A stretch of DNA of 64,000 bases from Hymenobacter sp. IS2118 (GTDB lineage Bacteria > Bacteroidota > Bacteroidia > Cytophagales > Hymenobacteraceae): the NCBI RefSeq assembly GCF_000715495.1, contig NZ_JNLX01000131.1, positions 62,001 to 126,000 on the forward strand. Reading direction: 5' to 3'. Under the pieces are notes generated by a model, which worked only from the letters and a program-made list of their open reading frames with translations, ran no database searches and had not been told where the DNA came from. The position numbers and the translations under genes are program-made. This document shows positions 16,715 to 25,046 of the stretch, in pieces. Every line of letters starts with the position of its first letter. Within the stretch, counting starts at the first letter, position 1.

Positions 16715-17626
16715 CCAGGATTTACTCACGCTCAGGTGCTGGCTGAAGCCCAGGGATTGCTGAAAAGCTGCCGCGTAATCAATTTGAAACGCACCGGCCA
16801 GCACGCCGATGCCCGCGCTGGCCTGCTCCGTGGCGGTGGCCAGCCCGATGCGGGCCGCCAGCGCGGGCACCGGCCGGTACTCCAGGCCGGCCTTGAAGTT
16901 GGCGACCCGCTCCACGTCCTTTTCGGTTTCGACCACCAGCAGCACCTGCGCGGTGGGGCGGTAGGCCAGGCCGGCCTTGAGCACAGTGGGCACCCGCTCG
17001 TCCTGGTAGCTGGCCAGTTGGGCCTGGTTGAGGTTGTAGAGCGAAGCACCGAAGCTGAGCCGCCGGGGAATAACTTCGATTTGGCCGCCCAGGGTGCCCA
17101 GCAGCACGCGCCGGCTACCCAGCCCCTCAATGCTCACTTGCAGCATATCGACGCGCCCGCCCAGGCTGATTTGCCCGAAGCGGTAGCCGTAGCCGGCCCC
17201 CACCCGGGTTTCGTTGTAGAGCTGGCCGCCAAAGCGCTGCGCCTCGAACGCCACCACGCCGTGACGGGCCCAACTGGGGGCCACGGCTGCGGCAGGCACC
17301 TCGCCGGCCACAACGGGCGCCACCCCAATGCGGCCCAGCGGCAGGGCCACTGCCAGGCCCCCCACGTTCAGGGCAGAGCTGAAATAGCGGTTTTCGGCGT
17401 AGAAGCCCACTGTGGGCCGCTGCATCTCGCCCAGCCCGGCCGCGTTGTTGCCCATGCTCCATACCTCGCCGGCCAGCGCCACCGAGGCGTTGCCCAGCGC
17501 GGCCGCACGCGCGCCCCGCACCCCCGGCCCATTGCTTTGGGCCACGGCCGAAGCCACCGGCAGCAGGCTCAAACAGCCCAAAAAGAATCGAAAAATTGAA
17601 AGATAGCGGGGTAAATAGTGTTGCAT
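16706..17626 (-). CDS. PorV/PorQ-like outer-membrane beta-barrel protein
   Basis: 306 residues from ATG 17626, with a signal peptide ending near SAVAQ. The mature start GVRGARAAALGNASVALAGE followed by NNAAGL is the pattern of the PorV/PorQ/FadL-like barrels of Bacteroidota, and the rest is built of alternating strands. PorV and PorQ are accessory outer-membrane proteins of type IX secretion, but this sequence is shorter than PorV and lacks features that would single out either one, so I give only the family. It precedes the HhH protein gene by 33 bases and diverges from the metallopeptidase gene. The two outer-membrane proteins may work together. Confidence 0.7.
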   Translation of the reverse strand: MQHYLPRYLSIFRFFLGCLSLLPVASAVAQSNGPGVRGARAAALGNASVALAGEVWSMGNNAAGLGEMQRPTVGFYAENRYFSSALNVGGLAVALPLGRIGVAPVVAGEVPAAAVAPSWARHGVVAFEAQRFGGQLYNETRVGAGYGYRFGQISLGGRVDMLQVSIEGLGSRRVLLGTLGGQIEVIPRRLSFGASLYNLNQAQLASYQDERVPTVLKAGLAYRPTAQVLLVVETEKDVERVANFKAGLEYRPVPALAARIGLATATEQASAGIGVLAGAFQIDYAAAFQQSLGFSQHLSVSKSWGN

Positions 17627-17733
17627 GCCGGGAAGGTAACATGCTGCTGGCAAATGGCTGAGGTTTGGGCCGAAATTATTTTACCCCGCTCGGGGGTTAC
17701 TCATTCAGGCCCCATTGCCGAACTTGCCAGCCC

Positions 17734-18468
17734 ATGCCCCGCTCCTTCTCTGCCGCGCCGCGCCGCGAAACCCTGCTCTACAAAAACCAACCCCTTAGCT
17801 ACACCCTCGTCTTCCGGTCGCGGCGCACCATTGGCTTTGCCGTGCGGCCCGATGGTAGCGTGCAAGTGAGCGCCCCGGCTGGCCTGCCGGCCGAGTGGGT
17901 AGCCCAGCAGGTGTTAAAACGGGCCGACTGGATTCTGAAACATCAAGCCACTTTTGCGGCCCGCCCGGCGCCCGCTCCCACGCGGCACTTCGATGCCGGC
18001 AGCGTGCATTACTACCAGGGCCAGCCCTTGCGGCTGCGCTTTATGGCAGCGCCCCGCCCCGATGTTGCCGTTGTGGGCGAGGACTTGCTGGTTTATTCGC
18101 CCAGCCCGCTCTCCACAGCCCAAACCGAAGCACTGCTCCTGGCCTGGTATGCCCGCCAGGCCAGCCAGCACTTTGCCGAGTCGCTGGTGCGCGTGTGGCC
18201 GCGCTTTGCCGAGTTTGGCCTGCTTCGGCCCACGCTGGTGGTGCGCCAGATGCGGACGCGCTGGGGCAGCTGCACGCCCCGCTCGGCCCGCATTCGCCTC
18301 AGCCCCGAGCTGGTGCGGGCCCGCCCCGAGTGCCTCGACTACGTGCTGCTGCACGAGTGCTGCCACCTGCTGGTGGGCGACCATTCCAAGGCTTTTTACG
18401 ACCTGCAAACGCGGCTTATGCCCGACTGGGAGCGGTGGAAGGACGAGCTGAATGCCTTGCCCAGGTAG
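17734..18468 (+). CDS. YgjP-type zinc metallopeptidase (M48/SprT-like, DUF45)
   Basis: 244 residues from ATG 17734; the longer frame from 17665 starts inside the divergent promoter region. The N-terminal part (RSRRTIGFAVRPDGSVQVSAP) and the C-terminal metalloprotease motif (LLHECCHLLVGDHSKAFY, an HExxH site followed by a third ligand region) identify a YgjP/DUF45 peptidase. The RTRWGSCTPR segment before it is also diagnostic (general form R-WGSC). The enzymes are cytoplasmic and of unknown substrate; in some bacteria they sit near restriction genes, but here they sit beside yidD. The gene ends 47 bases before yidD. Confidence 0.9.
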   Translation: MPRSFSAAPRRETLLYKNQPLSYTLVFRSRRTIGFAVRPDGSVQVSAPAGLPAEWVAQQVLKRADWILKHQATFAARPAPAPTRHFDAGSVHYYQGQPLRLRFMAAPRPDVAVVGEDLLVYSPSPLSTAQTEALLLAWYARQASQHFAESLVRVWPRFAEFGLLRPTLVVRQMRTRWGSCTPRSARIRLSPELVRARPECLDYVLLHECCHLLVGDHSKAFYDLQTRLMPDWERWKDELNALPR

Positions 18469-18515
18469 CAACCTCAGTAATTCAGCTTCTCAAATTCAGC
18501 TTTTAAATTTCTGCC

Positions 18516-18737
18516 ATGTCCCGGTTGTTTCGTGCCTTTTTCCTTGGTCTGGTCTGGTTCTACCGGCACTTTATTTCGCCGCTCACGCCGGCCAGCTGCC
18601 GCTACACGCCCACCTGCTCGGCTTATGCGGCCGAGGCCATCACCAAACACGGGCCGTGGCGCGGCGGGCAGTTGGCATTGCGGCGCATTGCCCGCTGCCA
18701 TCCGTGGGGCGGCCACGGCTTCGACCCCGTACCCTAG
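18516..18737 (+). CDS. yidD: Membrane protein insertion efficiency factor YidD
   Basis: 73 residues. The sequence contains the full family signature [16 protein letters not shown] with the conserved cysteines and ends in a [13 protein letters not shown] motif. YidD is a small amphipathic protein at the inner face of the cytoplasmic membrane that helps YidC insert membrane proteins. The usual neighbours rnpA and yidC are absent; instead it follows a metallopeptidase gene, possibly in one transcript. Length is normal for the family. Confidence 0.95.
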   Translation: MSRLFRAFFLGLVWFYRHFISPLTPASCRYTPTCSAYAAEAITKHGPWRGGQLALRRIARCHPWGGHGFDPVP

Positions 18738-18793
18738 TGCTTTGGGCGCGTATAGACAGGATTCATTCTCTAGCTTAGCAATTCCGAATTTTA

Positions 18794-19693
18794 ATGCATT
18801 TTAGCTCCATCCTGCCTGCGGCCTTAGCCGTTCTCCTTACTTCTACTGCCTGCTCGGAAGTTAAAAGCAGCGAAAATTCTACTGGTGAACAGACTGGCAA
18901 ATCCCAAGAGGAGAACAAGGAATCGCTCGAAGACCGACTTACTGATGCTGCCGTGCCCGGCCTACGCCAGGTGGGGCTGCTCGAGGGCGTATCCGAAAGC
19001 TCGGGCCTGGCCCCTGGCCCGCAACCGGGCAGCTACTTCACGTTTGGTGATAATGGCAATAAAGCCATTCTTTACCAGATAAACGACTCGGGCGGCGTCA
19101 TGAATAAAGTGAAAGTAGAGGCCAAAAACCACGACTGGGAAAGCCTGACCCGCGACCCACAGGGCAACTATTTCATCGGCGACTGCGGCAACAACGGCTC
19201 CAACCGCCGCAACCTGCGCCTGCTGCGTCTGAACCCGGCCACGCCGCAGCAGGTGGGCGAAATCAACTTCACCTACGCTGACCAAGACGAGTTTCCACCC
19301 AAGAAAAAGCAGCGCAATTTCGACTGCGAGGCCACGCTCTGGCACGAAGGCCAGGTGTGGCTCTTTACCAAAGACCAGCAGGAAAAGTCCAGCAACGTGT
19401 ACACCGTATCCGACCAGCCCGGTACGCACACCGCCAAACGCGTGGGCAGCATCGCTATTCCGGGGCAGGTAACCGATGCCGCCCTGAGTCCCGGCGGGCG
19501 CCGGCTGGTCCTGCTCGGGCGGGAAGAGCTGTTTGTACTGGAGGGTGGTTCGTGGGCCGAGATGCTCAAAGCCACGCCCCGCCAGATTGACCTCAAAGGC
19601 GCCGGCCAAACCGAAGGCGTTGCTTTCAAAGATGAAAATACGCTGGTTATCAGCACTGAACAAGGTAACCTGTACGAATTCACGCTGCCGTAG
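18794..19693 (+). CDS. Lipoprotein with beta-propeller-like domain (hypothetical)
   Basis: 299 residues. The N-terminus has a lipobox (LTSTAC, Cys20), so it is probably a lipoprotein modified by Lgt, encoded nearby. A charged linker (about 21-50) is followed by a repeat-like beta domain (about 55-299) with blade-type segments such as GSYFTFGDNGNKAILYQIN and HDWESLTRDPQGNYFIGDCG. This is reminiscent of SdiA-regulated or phytase-like propellers in which an early Asp-rich loop binds calcium. Exact family uncertain. A hairpin terminator follows at 19715. No partner gene is evident. Confidence 0.7.
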   Translation: MHFSSILPAALAVLLTSTACSEVKSSENSTGEQTGKSQEENKESLEDRLTDAAVPGLRQVGLLEGVSESSGLAPGPQPGSYFTFGDNGNKAILYQINDSGGVMNKVKVEAKNHDWESLTRDPQGNYFIGDCGNNGSNRRNLRLLRLNPATPQQVGEINFTYADQDEFPPKKKQRNFDCEATLWHEGQVWLFTKDQQEKSSNVYTVSDQPGTHTAKRVGSIAIPGQVTDAALSPGGRRLVLLGREELFVLEGGSWAEMLKATPRQIDLKGAGQTEGVAFKDENTLVISTEQGNLYEFTLP

Positions 19694-19714
19694 CCAACTG
19701 GCCATCGCGCCGAA

Positions 19715-19750
19715 AAAAGGCCCGCTTGGTTTGCTCCAGGCGGGCCTTTT
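19715..19750. terminator. Bidirectional intrinsic terminator
   Basis: A stem built from AAAAGGCCCGCTTGG and its near-complement (one mismatch) with T-runs on both strands separates the convergent lipoprotein and lgt genes. Confidence 0.85.
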
Positions 19751-19766
19751 CAGGTGGTTGAGGCAC

Positions 19767-20693
19767 TTATTTTTTGGGGGCGGGCACGGCCGGCAGCGTG
19801 GTTACCGGGTCGCCTTCGCGGCCCAGGTCGCGGGGGGCGTAGCCGTAGGGATTCTGCGGGTCTTTACCGGCCCGCCACAGCACCCAGATACCGATAAAAA
19901 TCAGCGGAATACTTAGCAGCTGGCCTTGGTTGAAAAGGTTACCATCCTCGAAAGCCACCTGATTTTCTTTGAGGTACTCGCCCAAAAACCGCTGGGTGAA
20001 GAGCAGCACCACAAACAGGCCAAACAGCTGCCCGCGTGGCGTGCGCTCCTTGGTACGGTTCCACATGAAGTAGAGCAGAATGAGCAGGAACACGCAGAAA
20101 ATAGCCTCGTAGAGCTGCGTGGGGTGGCGCGGCACGGCCACGCCCTGAATTAAATGCTCGGTATCGCGGGGGAAAATAAAGGCCCACGGCACGTCGGTGG
20201 GCTTGCCCACGATTTCGGAATTCATCAGGTTGCCGGTGCGGATGCAGGCGCCGCCCAGCGCCACCACAATCACAATCCGGTCGAGCACCCACAGATAATC
20301 AAACTTGTTGTTGCGGGCAAACAGCCAGCAGGCCAACAAGATACCAATGGTAGCACCGTGGCTGGCCAAACCGCCCTGCCAGATGCGAAACACCACCATG
20401 GGGTCGGCCATCAGCGCATCGAAATCATAAAACAGCATGTGGCCCAGCCGGGCACCCACGATGGTACCAATCAGCATGTAGATGGTAATCACATCGACCC
20501 ACTGCGGCGACGTGCGCTCCGAGCGATAGATGTGGGTGAGCACGAACGTACCCACCACGAAGGGCAGCATGAAAAACAGCCCGTACCAGCGCAGCGTAAT
20601 CGGCCCCAACTGTGTACCAAATACCGTCCACGGACCAAAAGCGTGAATGATGGGGTCGACGTCCCAATAAATAGAAGCGAGAAATGGCAACAT
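19767..20693 (-). CDS. lgt: Prolipoprotein diacylglyceryl transferase
   Basis: 308 residues with seven or so hydrophobic helices. The Lgt signature appears as GGACIRTGNLMNSEIVG, and HGATIGILL-type and RHPTQLYEA segments carry the conserved catalytic-region residues. Lgt transfers diacylglycerol from phosphatidylglycerol to the lipobox cysteine of prolipoproteins in the inner membrane, the first step of lipoprotein maturation. The C-terminal tail after about residue 285 is soluble and proline-rich. A -7 element lies 25 bases upstream (20718-20725). Start ATG 20693. Confidence 0.97.
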   Translation of the reverse strand: MLPFLASIYWDVDPIIHAFGPWTVFGTQLGPITLRWYGLFFMLPFVVGTFVLTHIYRSERTSPQWVDVITIYMLIGTIVGARLGHMLFYDFDALMADPMVVFRIWQGGLASHGATIGILLACWLFARNNKFDYLWVLDRIVIVVALGGACIRTGNLMNSEIVGKPTDVPWAFIFPRDTEHLIQGVAVPRHPTQLYEAIFCVFLLILLYFMWNRTKERTPRGQLFGLFVVLLFTQRFLGEYLKENQVAFEDGNLFNQGQLLSIPLIFIGIWVLWRAGKDPQNPYGYAPRDLGREGDPVTTLPAVPAPKK

Positions 20694-20717
20694 GCGGCGA
20701 AGGAATTAAATAAGGCT

Positions 20718-20725
20718 CAAAGGTA
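20718..20725 (-). promoter_or_regulatory. Bacteroidota -7 element of lgt
   Basis: Reverse-strand TACCTTTG, an exact TAnnTTTG match 25 bases before the lgt start. Confidence 0.5.
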
Positions 20726-20796
20726 CTGCGACCGGTGAACTTGATGGTTTTTGATGATAACAGCGACGCCAGGCAGCGCGCTGGTTGGCAGTTTGG

Positions 20797-21105
20797 CTAC
20801 TGCGGATGAGAACGTAGCGGGGACGCTGCGGCCGGGGCAGTAGCAGGAGTAGCGGCCGGTGCCGGGCGCAAAGCCCCAACATCGCCGCTGAGTACCAGCA
20901 TTATCACGCCGAGCAGCGCCGCGTAGGCCGGACGGCGCATCCACACGGGCACGGCCCGGCCCGGAGTAGTGGGGCGGCCGGCGAGCCGGGCGCTTACCCG
21001 GTTATAAAAGAACGGGCGGGGCTGCCCTTGCGCCTGGTCGTGCAACTGGCGCACCAGGTCTTCCCATTCCTGCTCGGGAGTGGGGCGAAATGCAGAATCA
21101 GACAT
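20797..21105 (-). CDS. Small membrane protein, candidate regulator of the upstream sigma factor
   Basis: 102 residues. A polar N-terminal half (EQEWEDLVRQLHDQAQGQP) is followed by one membrane helix (about residues 58-78) and an Ala/Pro-rich tail. I recognise no family. Its ATG at 21105 overlaps the stop of the sigma factor gene by 8 bases, the usual arrangement of a sigma factor with its anti-sigma factor, and the layout of a cytoplasmic segment plus one membrane helix fits. There is no visible zinc-binding HxxxCxxC motif, so the anti-sigma role is inference. Confidence 0.7.
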   Translation of the reverse strand: MSDSAFRPTPEQEWEDLVRQLHDQAQGQPRPFFYNRVSARLAGRPTTPGRAVPVWMRRPAYAALLGVIMLVLSGDVGALRPAPAATPATAPAAASPLRSHPQ

Positions 21106-21673
21106 AGCGAAGGTGGGGTTGAATGTGTTTGCGAAGCGTTTGCCGGGCGCGGAATAGGAGGGATTCCACGGCGGGCACGGTGGTTTGTAGCACCGCCGCT
21201 ATTTCGTCGTAGCTCAAGGCCTGCTCGTGGCGCAGGGTGAAGGCCACCTGCTGCTGGTCGGGCAGCCGGGCAATGTGGGCGAGCAGAAGCTGGAGCTGCT
21301 GTTGGCCTTCGAGCAGCGCCTGCGGGTGGGCGTGGTCGGGCGGCTCGTGCAGCACGTCGTTATCGAAGCCCAACAGGCTGGTGAAGTAGGCGAAGCGCTT
21401 TTTGGTCTGAGCCTTGCGGCGGCTTTTCAGCGCCCGCGAAGTAGTCAGCCGGTAGAGCCAGGTCGTTAGCGAAGCGTCGCCCCGAAACCGGGCAATGGTC
21501 TGGTAAACCTCCACAAATACTTCCTGGGCCACGTCTTCCGCTTCTTCGGGGGTGCGCAGCAAGGAAAAGGCCGTGCGGTAAACCCGGTCCTGGTACCGCG
21601 TCACCAACGTTCGGAAGGCGACTTCGCTGCCCGCCTGCAACTGCGCCACCAGGTCAGCCTCAGCATCTGCCAT
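21098..21673 (-). CDS. ECF-type RNA polymerase sigma factor
   Basis: 191 residues from ATG 21673; the frame extends upstream to a GTG at 21742 with a non-conserved leader, which I discount. Region 2 is seen as RYQDRVYRTAFSLLRTPEEA with AEDVAQEVFVEVYQTIARFRG, and region 4 as LPDQQQVAFTLRHEQALSYD plus an HTH (EIAAVLQTTVPAVESLLFRA). This is an extracytoplasmic-function sigma factor directing core RNA polymerase to specific promoters. The downstream overlapping membrane gene may encode its regulator. The signal it responds to is unknown. Confidence 0.93.
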   Translation of the reverse strand: MADAEADLVAQLQAGSEVAFRTLVTRYQDRVYRTAFSLLRTPEEAEDVAQEVFVEVYQTIARFRGDASLTTWLYRLTTSRALKSRRKAQTKKRFAYFTSLLGFDNDVLHEPPDHAHPQALLEGQQQLQLLLAHIARLPDQQQVAFTLRHEQALSYDEIAAVLQTTVPAVESLLFRARQTLRKHIQPHLRYV

Positions 21674-21954
21674 TCCAGCATCAGGCAAGGGAATACTGGC
21701 CGGCAAATCGGGCACCAAAAGTAGCGGAAGGGAGTAAGCCACGAAAGAACGAGCAGCAGGGTGAGTGAAGGCCAGCCCCGGCGCGGTTTCGGCCGGGGCT
21801 ACAAAGCATAAGGCCCCAACTGCCGGGAAAACTTGCGCGGACTTGTGCTTTTATTTTTTTATGCGCACTGCCTACGCGCCGCACAAACTGAAGCAGCTGC
21901 CTAGTAGGTAGCCATTAGCTACAAGGCTTGTTCCTAAATACGGAAAAGCATAAA

Positions 21955-22017
21955 ACTGACGGTCATGCTGACCTTTCTTTATTGATTTCTGCTTATTCGG
22001 AAACAAGTCTTGTAGCT
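21955..22017. repeat. Diverged relative of the REP flank at 7835-7875
   Basis: CGGTCATGCTGACC, TTTCTGCTTATTCGG and AACAAG parallel the complement of 7835-7875. It lies between nadE and the sigma factor and may be a decayed repeat. Confidence 0.4.
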
Positions 22018-22030
22018 TAAAGCTCCCCAA

Positions 22031-23950
22031 TTACAATGCCGCCAGCTCGGCCGCGAAGCCGCCGCTGAGAATGGGGAAACGCAGCCACGAGCGCGGGTCC
22101 ACGTTGTAGTCGTCGAGGTGGAAGCTGGGGGCGTAGCGCTCACGCTTCCACTGGTTGCGGCTCCAGAGGTTGTAGAAACGGCGCACATAGGTTTTCAATT
22201 GCTCGTGGTCGAAGCCAGTCGCTTCGGTTTCCAGCGTGGCCAGCACCTGGCGCGGGCTCAGCCGGTCGTAGAAGGCCAGCCGTTCGATGCGGTTGAGCAA
22301 GGTGTAAGGCATGAGGTCGCGCTCGTCGGTTTGCTGGTCTTCCAGGGGGCGCAGCTCGGCGGTGGGTTGCAGGGCGTTTACGTGGCGCAAGGCGGCGTAG
22401 CCCAGCTCGGTTTCGGCCCAGCGTAGCCACTTTTTTACGAAGTCTTTATCTACGCCCGCAATGGGCGAGATGCTGCCGGCCGTGTCGCCGTCCATGGTGC
22501 AGTAGCCCACGCTGGCCTCCGAGCGGTTGGAGGTGGTGATGAGCAGGGCGTTCAGCACGTTGGCCAGCAGCCAGATGCCGGGCGCCCGCACCCTGGCCTG
22601 AATGTTTTGCAGGGCCAAATCATCGGTTTGCCAGGTCAGCTCCCGGCCCAGCGCGCCCTGAATTTTGCCCACGTAACCAGTCACTTCCGCGTCGATGCCC
22701 CAGTTATGAAAACGGGCGCCAATGCTCTCGGCCAGCTCTTGAGCGGAGTTGAGCGTGTCGTCCGAAGAATTCACGGTGCCCTGGTAGGCGCAGGTGAGCA
22801 GCTGCCGCACCAGTTGCTGGTTGTCGGTCAAAACCGAGGCTTCGGAGGTGGCCGGCGCGGCATCAACTACCTGCGCCGCCGCACCGCCCGCGCCAGTTTG
22901 CAGCACTACTTTTTCAACCTCAGGAAAGCAGCCGCTGCGGCGCTTAAACGATTCCATTCCCAGCTCCTCCACGCCCAGCCGCACCATTTCGGCCACGCCC
23001 ACGGCGCAAAAGCTGGAGTCGGCCCCGCCACTCAAACTCAACACGAAGCCGCTGGTGCGGGACTTGCGCAGGTAGTCGAACAAGCCCAGGCTCATGGCCT
23101 GGTTCAGCTCCTTATACTCATCAGGCGCGGGCAGGGGCACGACTTCAGCCGGCGCTAGCTCCGCGTCAAAATCCACGTCTATCCACTCCAAATCAACTTC
23201 CTTGAAGCTCAGCAGCTGGTTACGCAGCAGCAGGTGGCCGTTGCGGGCCACCATAATTTCGCCATCGAAAATAATCCGGCCCGACTCGTTGCCCAGCAAG
23301 TTGGCGTAGAGGTAGGTGCAGTTGAAGGTGCGCGAAGCTTTGGTCACCAGCTGGTAGCGCACGTCGGTTTTGCTCATGGCAAAGTGGCTGGCCGAGGGGT
23401 TCACAATCAGGTCCACGCGGCCCACCAAGCGGCAAGCGGGGCGCACATCGTCGGGCCGCCAGGCATCTTCACAAATCTCAAAACCAAAACGCACGCCCTG
23501 GTGCTCAAAAACCAGGTCGCCCAGCTGCCATTCCTCGCCTTCCCACTTTACGGTTGTGGTTTCGCCCGCCACCCAGGGCGCAAAAAACCGGGTTTCGTAA
23601 TGCACGCCGTCGTTGGCCAGAAACTGCTTGGCCGCGAAGCCCAATATTTCGCCATCGCGCAGCACCGCCGCCGTATTATACGTCCGGCCGCTGAGCCGCA
23701 CTGGCAGGCCCACCACCACGCAAATGCCGTGCGTCCAGGGCCGCACGGTTTGCAGGTGCGTCAGCGCGGCTTCAGGCATCCAGTCGCTCAGAAACAGGTC
23801 CTCGCAGCCGTAGCCGGTCAGGCACAGCTCGGGCAGGCACAGCAGCTCCACGCCCGCCGTTTTGGCCTGAGCTATGGCCGTTTCGATATTGCGAAGGTTG
23901 TTCTCCCAGTCGATGGGAATCTGATTGAGGGCGGCTCCGGCAATACGCAT
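22031..23950 (-). CDS. nadE: Glutamine-dependent NAD+ synthase
   Basis: 639 residues from ATG 23950. The N-terminal nitrilase-type glutaminase domain (about 1-270) shows the Glu region CLPELCLTGYGCEDLF and the catalytic Cys in FEICEDAWRPDD (near residue 157). The C-terminal synthetase domain has the ATP-binding P-loop LSLSGGADSS (near residue 303) and later NRSEASVGYCTMDGDTAG. The enzyme amidates deamido-NAD+ using ammonia channelled from glutamine, the last step of NAD+ synthesis, in the cytoplasm. About 36 codons upstream of 23950 are open but lie in a repeat-rich intergenic stretch. Downstream is the sigma factor gene. Confidence 0.97.
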   Translation of the reverse strand: MRIAGAALNQIPIDWENNLRNIETAIAQAKTAGVELLCLPELCLTGYGCEDLFLSDWMPEAALTHLQTVRPWTHGICVVVGLPVRLSGRTYNTAAVLRDGEILGFAAKQFLANDGVHYETRFFAPWVAGETTTVKWEGEEWQLGDLVFEHQGVRFGFEICEDAWRPDDVRPACRLVGRVDLIVNPSASHFAMSKTDVRYQLVTKASRTFNCTYLYANLLGNESGRIIFDGEIMVARNGHLLLRNQLLSFKEVDLEWIDVDFDAELAPAEVVPLPAPDEYKELNQAMSLGLFDYLRKSRTSGFVLSLSGGADSSFCAVGVAEMVRLGVEELGMESFKRRSGCFPEVEKVVLQTGAGGAAAQVVDAAPATSEASVLTDNQQLVRQLLTCAYQGTVNSSDDTLNSAQELAESIGARFHNWGIDAEVTGYVGKIQGALGRELTWQTDDLALQNIQARVRAPGIWLLANVLNALLITTSNRSEASVGYCTMDGDTAGSISPIAGVDKDFVKKWLRWAETELGYAALRHVNALQPTAELRPLEDQQTDERDLMPYTLLNRIERLAFYDRLSPRQVLATLETEATGFDHEQLKTYVRRFYNLWSRNQWKRERYAPSFHLDDYNVDPRSWLRFPILSGGFAAELAAL

Positions 23951-24085
23951 GGGTTGTAGGGTATGAGGGTAAGCGGGTGGGAGGGAAAGAAGCAGAAACA
24001 GTCGTGATAAAAACGTTGCGGGTACCGGCGTTTGCAGCGGCAAGGCCCTCCTACCCACACACCCTCAAACCCTCCTACCCTGATT
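23951..24085. repeat. CCCTCnnACCC-type intergenic repeats
   Basis: Degenerate copies of GGGTAGGAGGGT-like units lie in both orientations between nadE and rnc (for example 24043-24080). The same units fill 43888-43990. Confidence 0.6.
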
Positions 24086-24090
24086 CACCC

Positions 24091-24816
24091 CTAACTTACG
24101 CCCAGCGACGTTAGCGCGCGTTCAGCGGCCAGCTGCTCCGCTTGCTTCTTGCTCAGGCCCATGCCGGTAGCCACCACTTCCTCATCCAGCAGCACCGTGG
24201 CCGTAAACTCCATCATGCCGCCCGGCCGGGCTTCCCCGGTGAGGTCGTAGCGGAGAGTTTTGCCCTGGCGCTGGGCCCATTCCACCAGCTTACTCTTGAA
24301 ATTGGCCGTGGTGGTGGTGAGCGTGTGCACGTCCACAAAGCCCTTCACGAGGCGGGTGAGCACAAATTTACGGGCGGCCTTGTAGCCCAAATCCAGGTAC
24401 ACGGCGCCCACCAGTGCCTCCAGGGCATTGCCGTTCACGGAGCGCGAGCGGGCGGCGCGGCCCTGCGCTGTGTCTAGCTGCACCAGCTTGTCGAGGCCCA
24501 GTTTGAGGGCGATGCCGTTCAGGCTTTCGCGGTTTACGATGCGCGAGCGCATTTCCGTCAGGAAGCCCTCCTGCTCGTAAGGGTACTTCCGAAATAAGTA
24601 TTCGGCCACCACGGTGCCCAGCACGGCATCGCCCAGAAACTCCAGCCGCTCGTTGCTTTGGTGGCGCCCCAAAGCGGGCTGTTGCCGCACCGCCGACGAG
24701 TGCGTGAAGGCCAGCCGGTACAGCTTCACATTGGTTGGCGTGAGGCCCGTCACCGTGCTGATTGCCTGACGAAAGGCTTTATCCGAACCAAAAAAACGGG
24801 AAACGAAACCGAGCAT
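24091..24816 (-). CDS. rnc: Ribonuclease III
   Basis: 241 residues. The RNase III signature NERLEFLGDAVLGTVVAEYL (about 53-72) and a C-terminal double-stranded RNA-binding domain (about 165-238, FKSKLVEWAQRQGKTLRYDL through KKQAEQLAAERAL) are clear. It cleaves double-stranded RNA in rRNA processing and regulation. In the second metal-binding segment (NGNALEALVGAVYLDLG) an Asn stands where E. coli has Asp114, with the adjacent Glu kept; I recall this as common in Bacteroidota. It lies downstream of fabF in the same orientation, with a repeat cluster between, as often seen in this phylum (acpP-fabF-rnc). Confidence 0.97.
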   Translation of the reverse strand: MLGFVSRFFGSDKAFRQAISTVTGLTPTNVKLYRLAFTHSSAVRQQPALGRHQSNERLEFLGDAVLGTVVAEYLFRKYPYEQEGFLTEMRSRIVNRESLNGIALKLGLDKLVQLDTAQGRAARSRSVNGNALEALVGAVYLDLGYKAARKFVLTRLVKGFVDVHTLTTTTANFKSKLVEWAQRQGKTLRYDLTGEARPGGMMEFTATVLLDEEVVATGMGLSKKQAEQLAAERALTSLGVS

Positions 24817-25046
24817 GAATCACTGATTGTCGCTGACTAACCGTGATTTTGCTGATTATAGTCAGCTAATCAAGTCAAGCCTGACGAAGGAAATAGGGTG
24901 GCGAAGTGGCGGCCTCAAAAATCAGCGAAATCACAAATAATCTGGAACAATCAGTGATTAAGCTTTCGAGGAAACAGGGTGGCAAATGGCAGCCTCAGAA
25001 ATCAGCGAAATCACGGTTAATCCGCAACAATCAGTGATTAAGCTTC
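24817..25046. repeat. Cluster of tandem and inverted intergenic repeats
   Basis: Two direct copies of about 80 bases (24885-24966 and 24967-25046), each ending in AATCAGTGATTAAGCTT, and a diverged inverted copy of their second half (24817-24860, AATCACTGATTG). Copy two covers the last 16 bases of fabF. Confidence 0.85.

Noticed and set aside
21098..21742. GTG start at 21742 for the sigma factor
   Set aside because: The extra 23 residues do not fit sigma factors and ATG 21673 gives the usual length.
24885..25046. CRISPR-like array
   Set aside because: Only two direct copies of 80 bases with no spacers and no cas genes.
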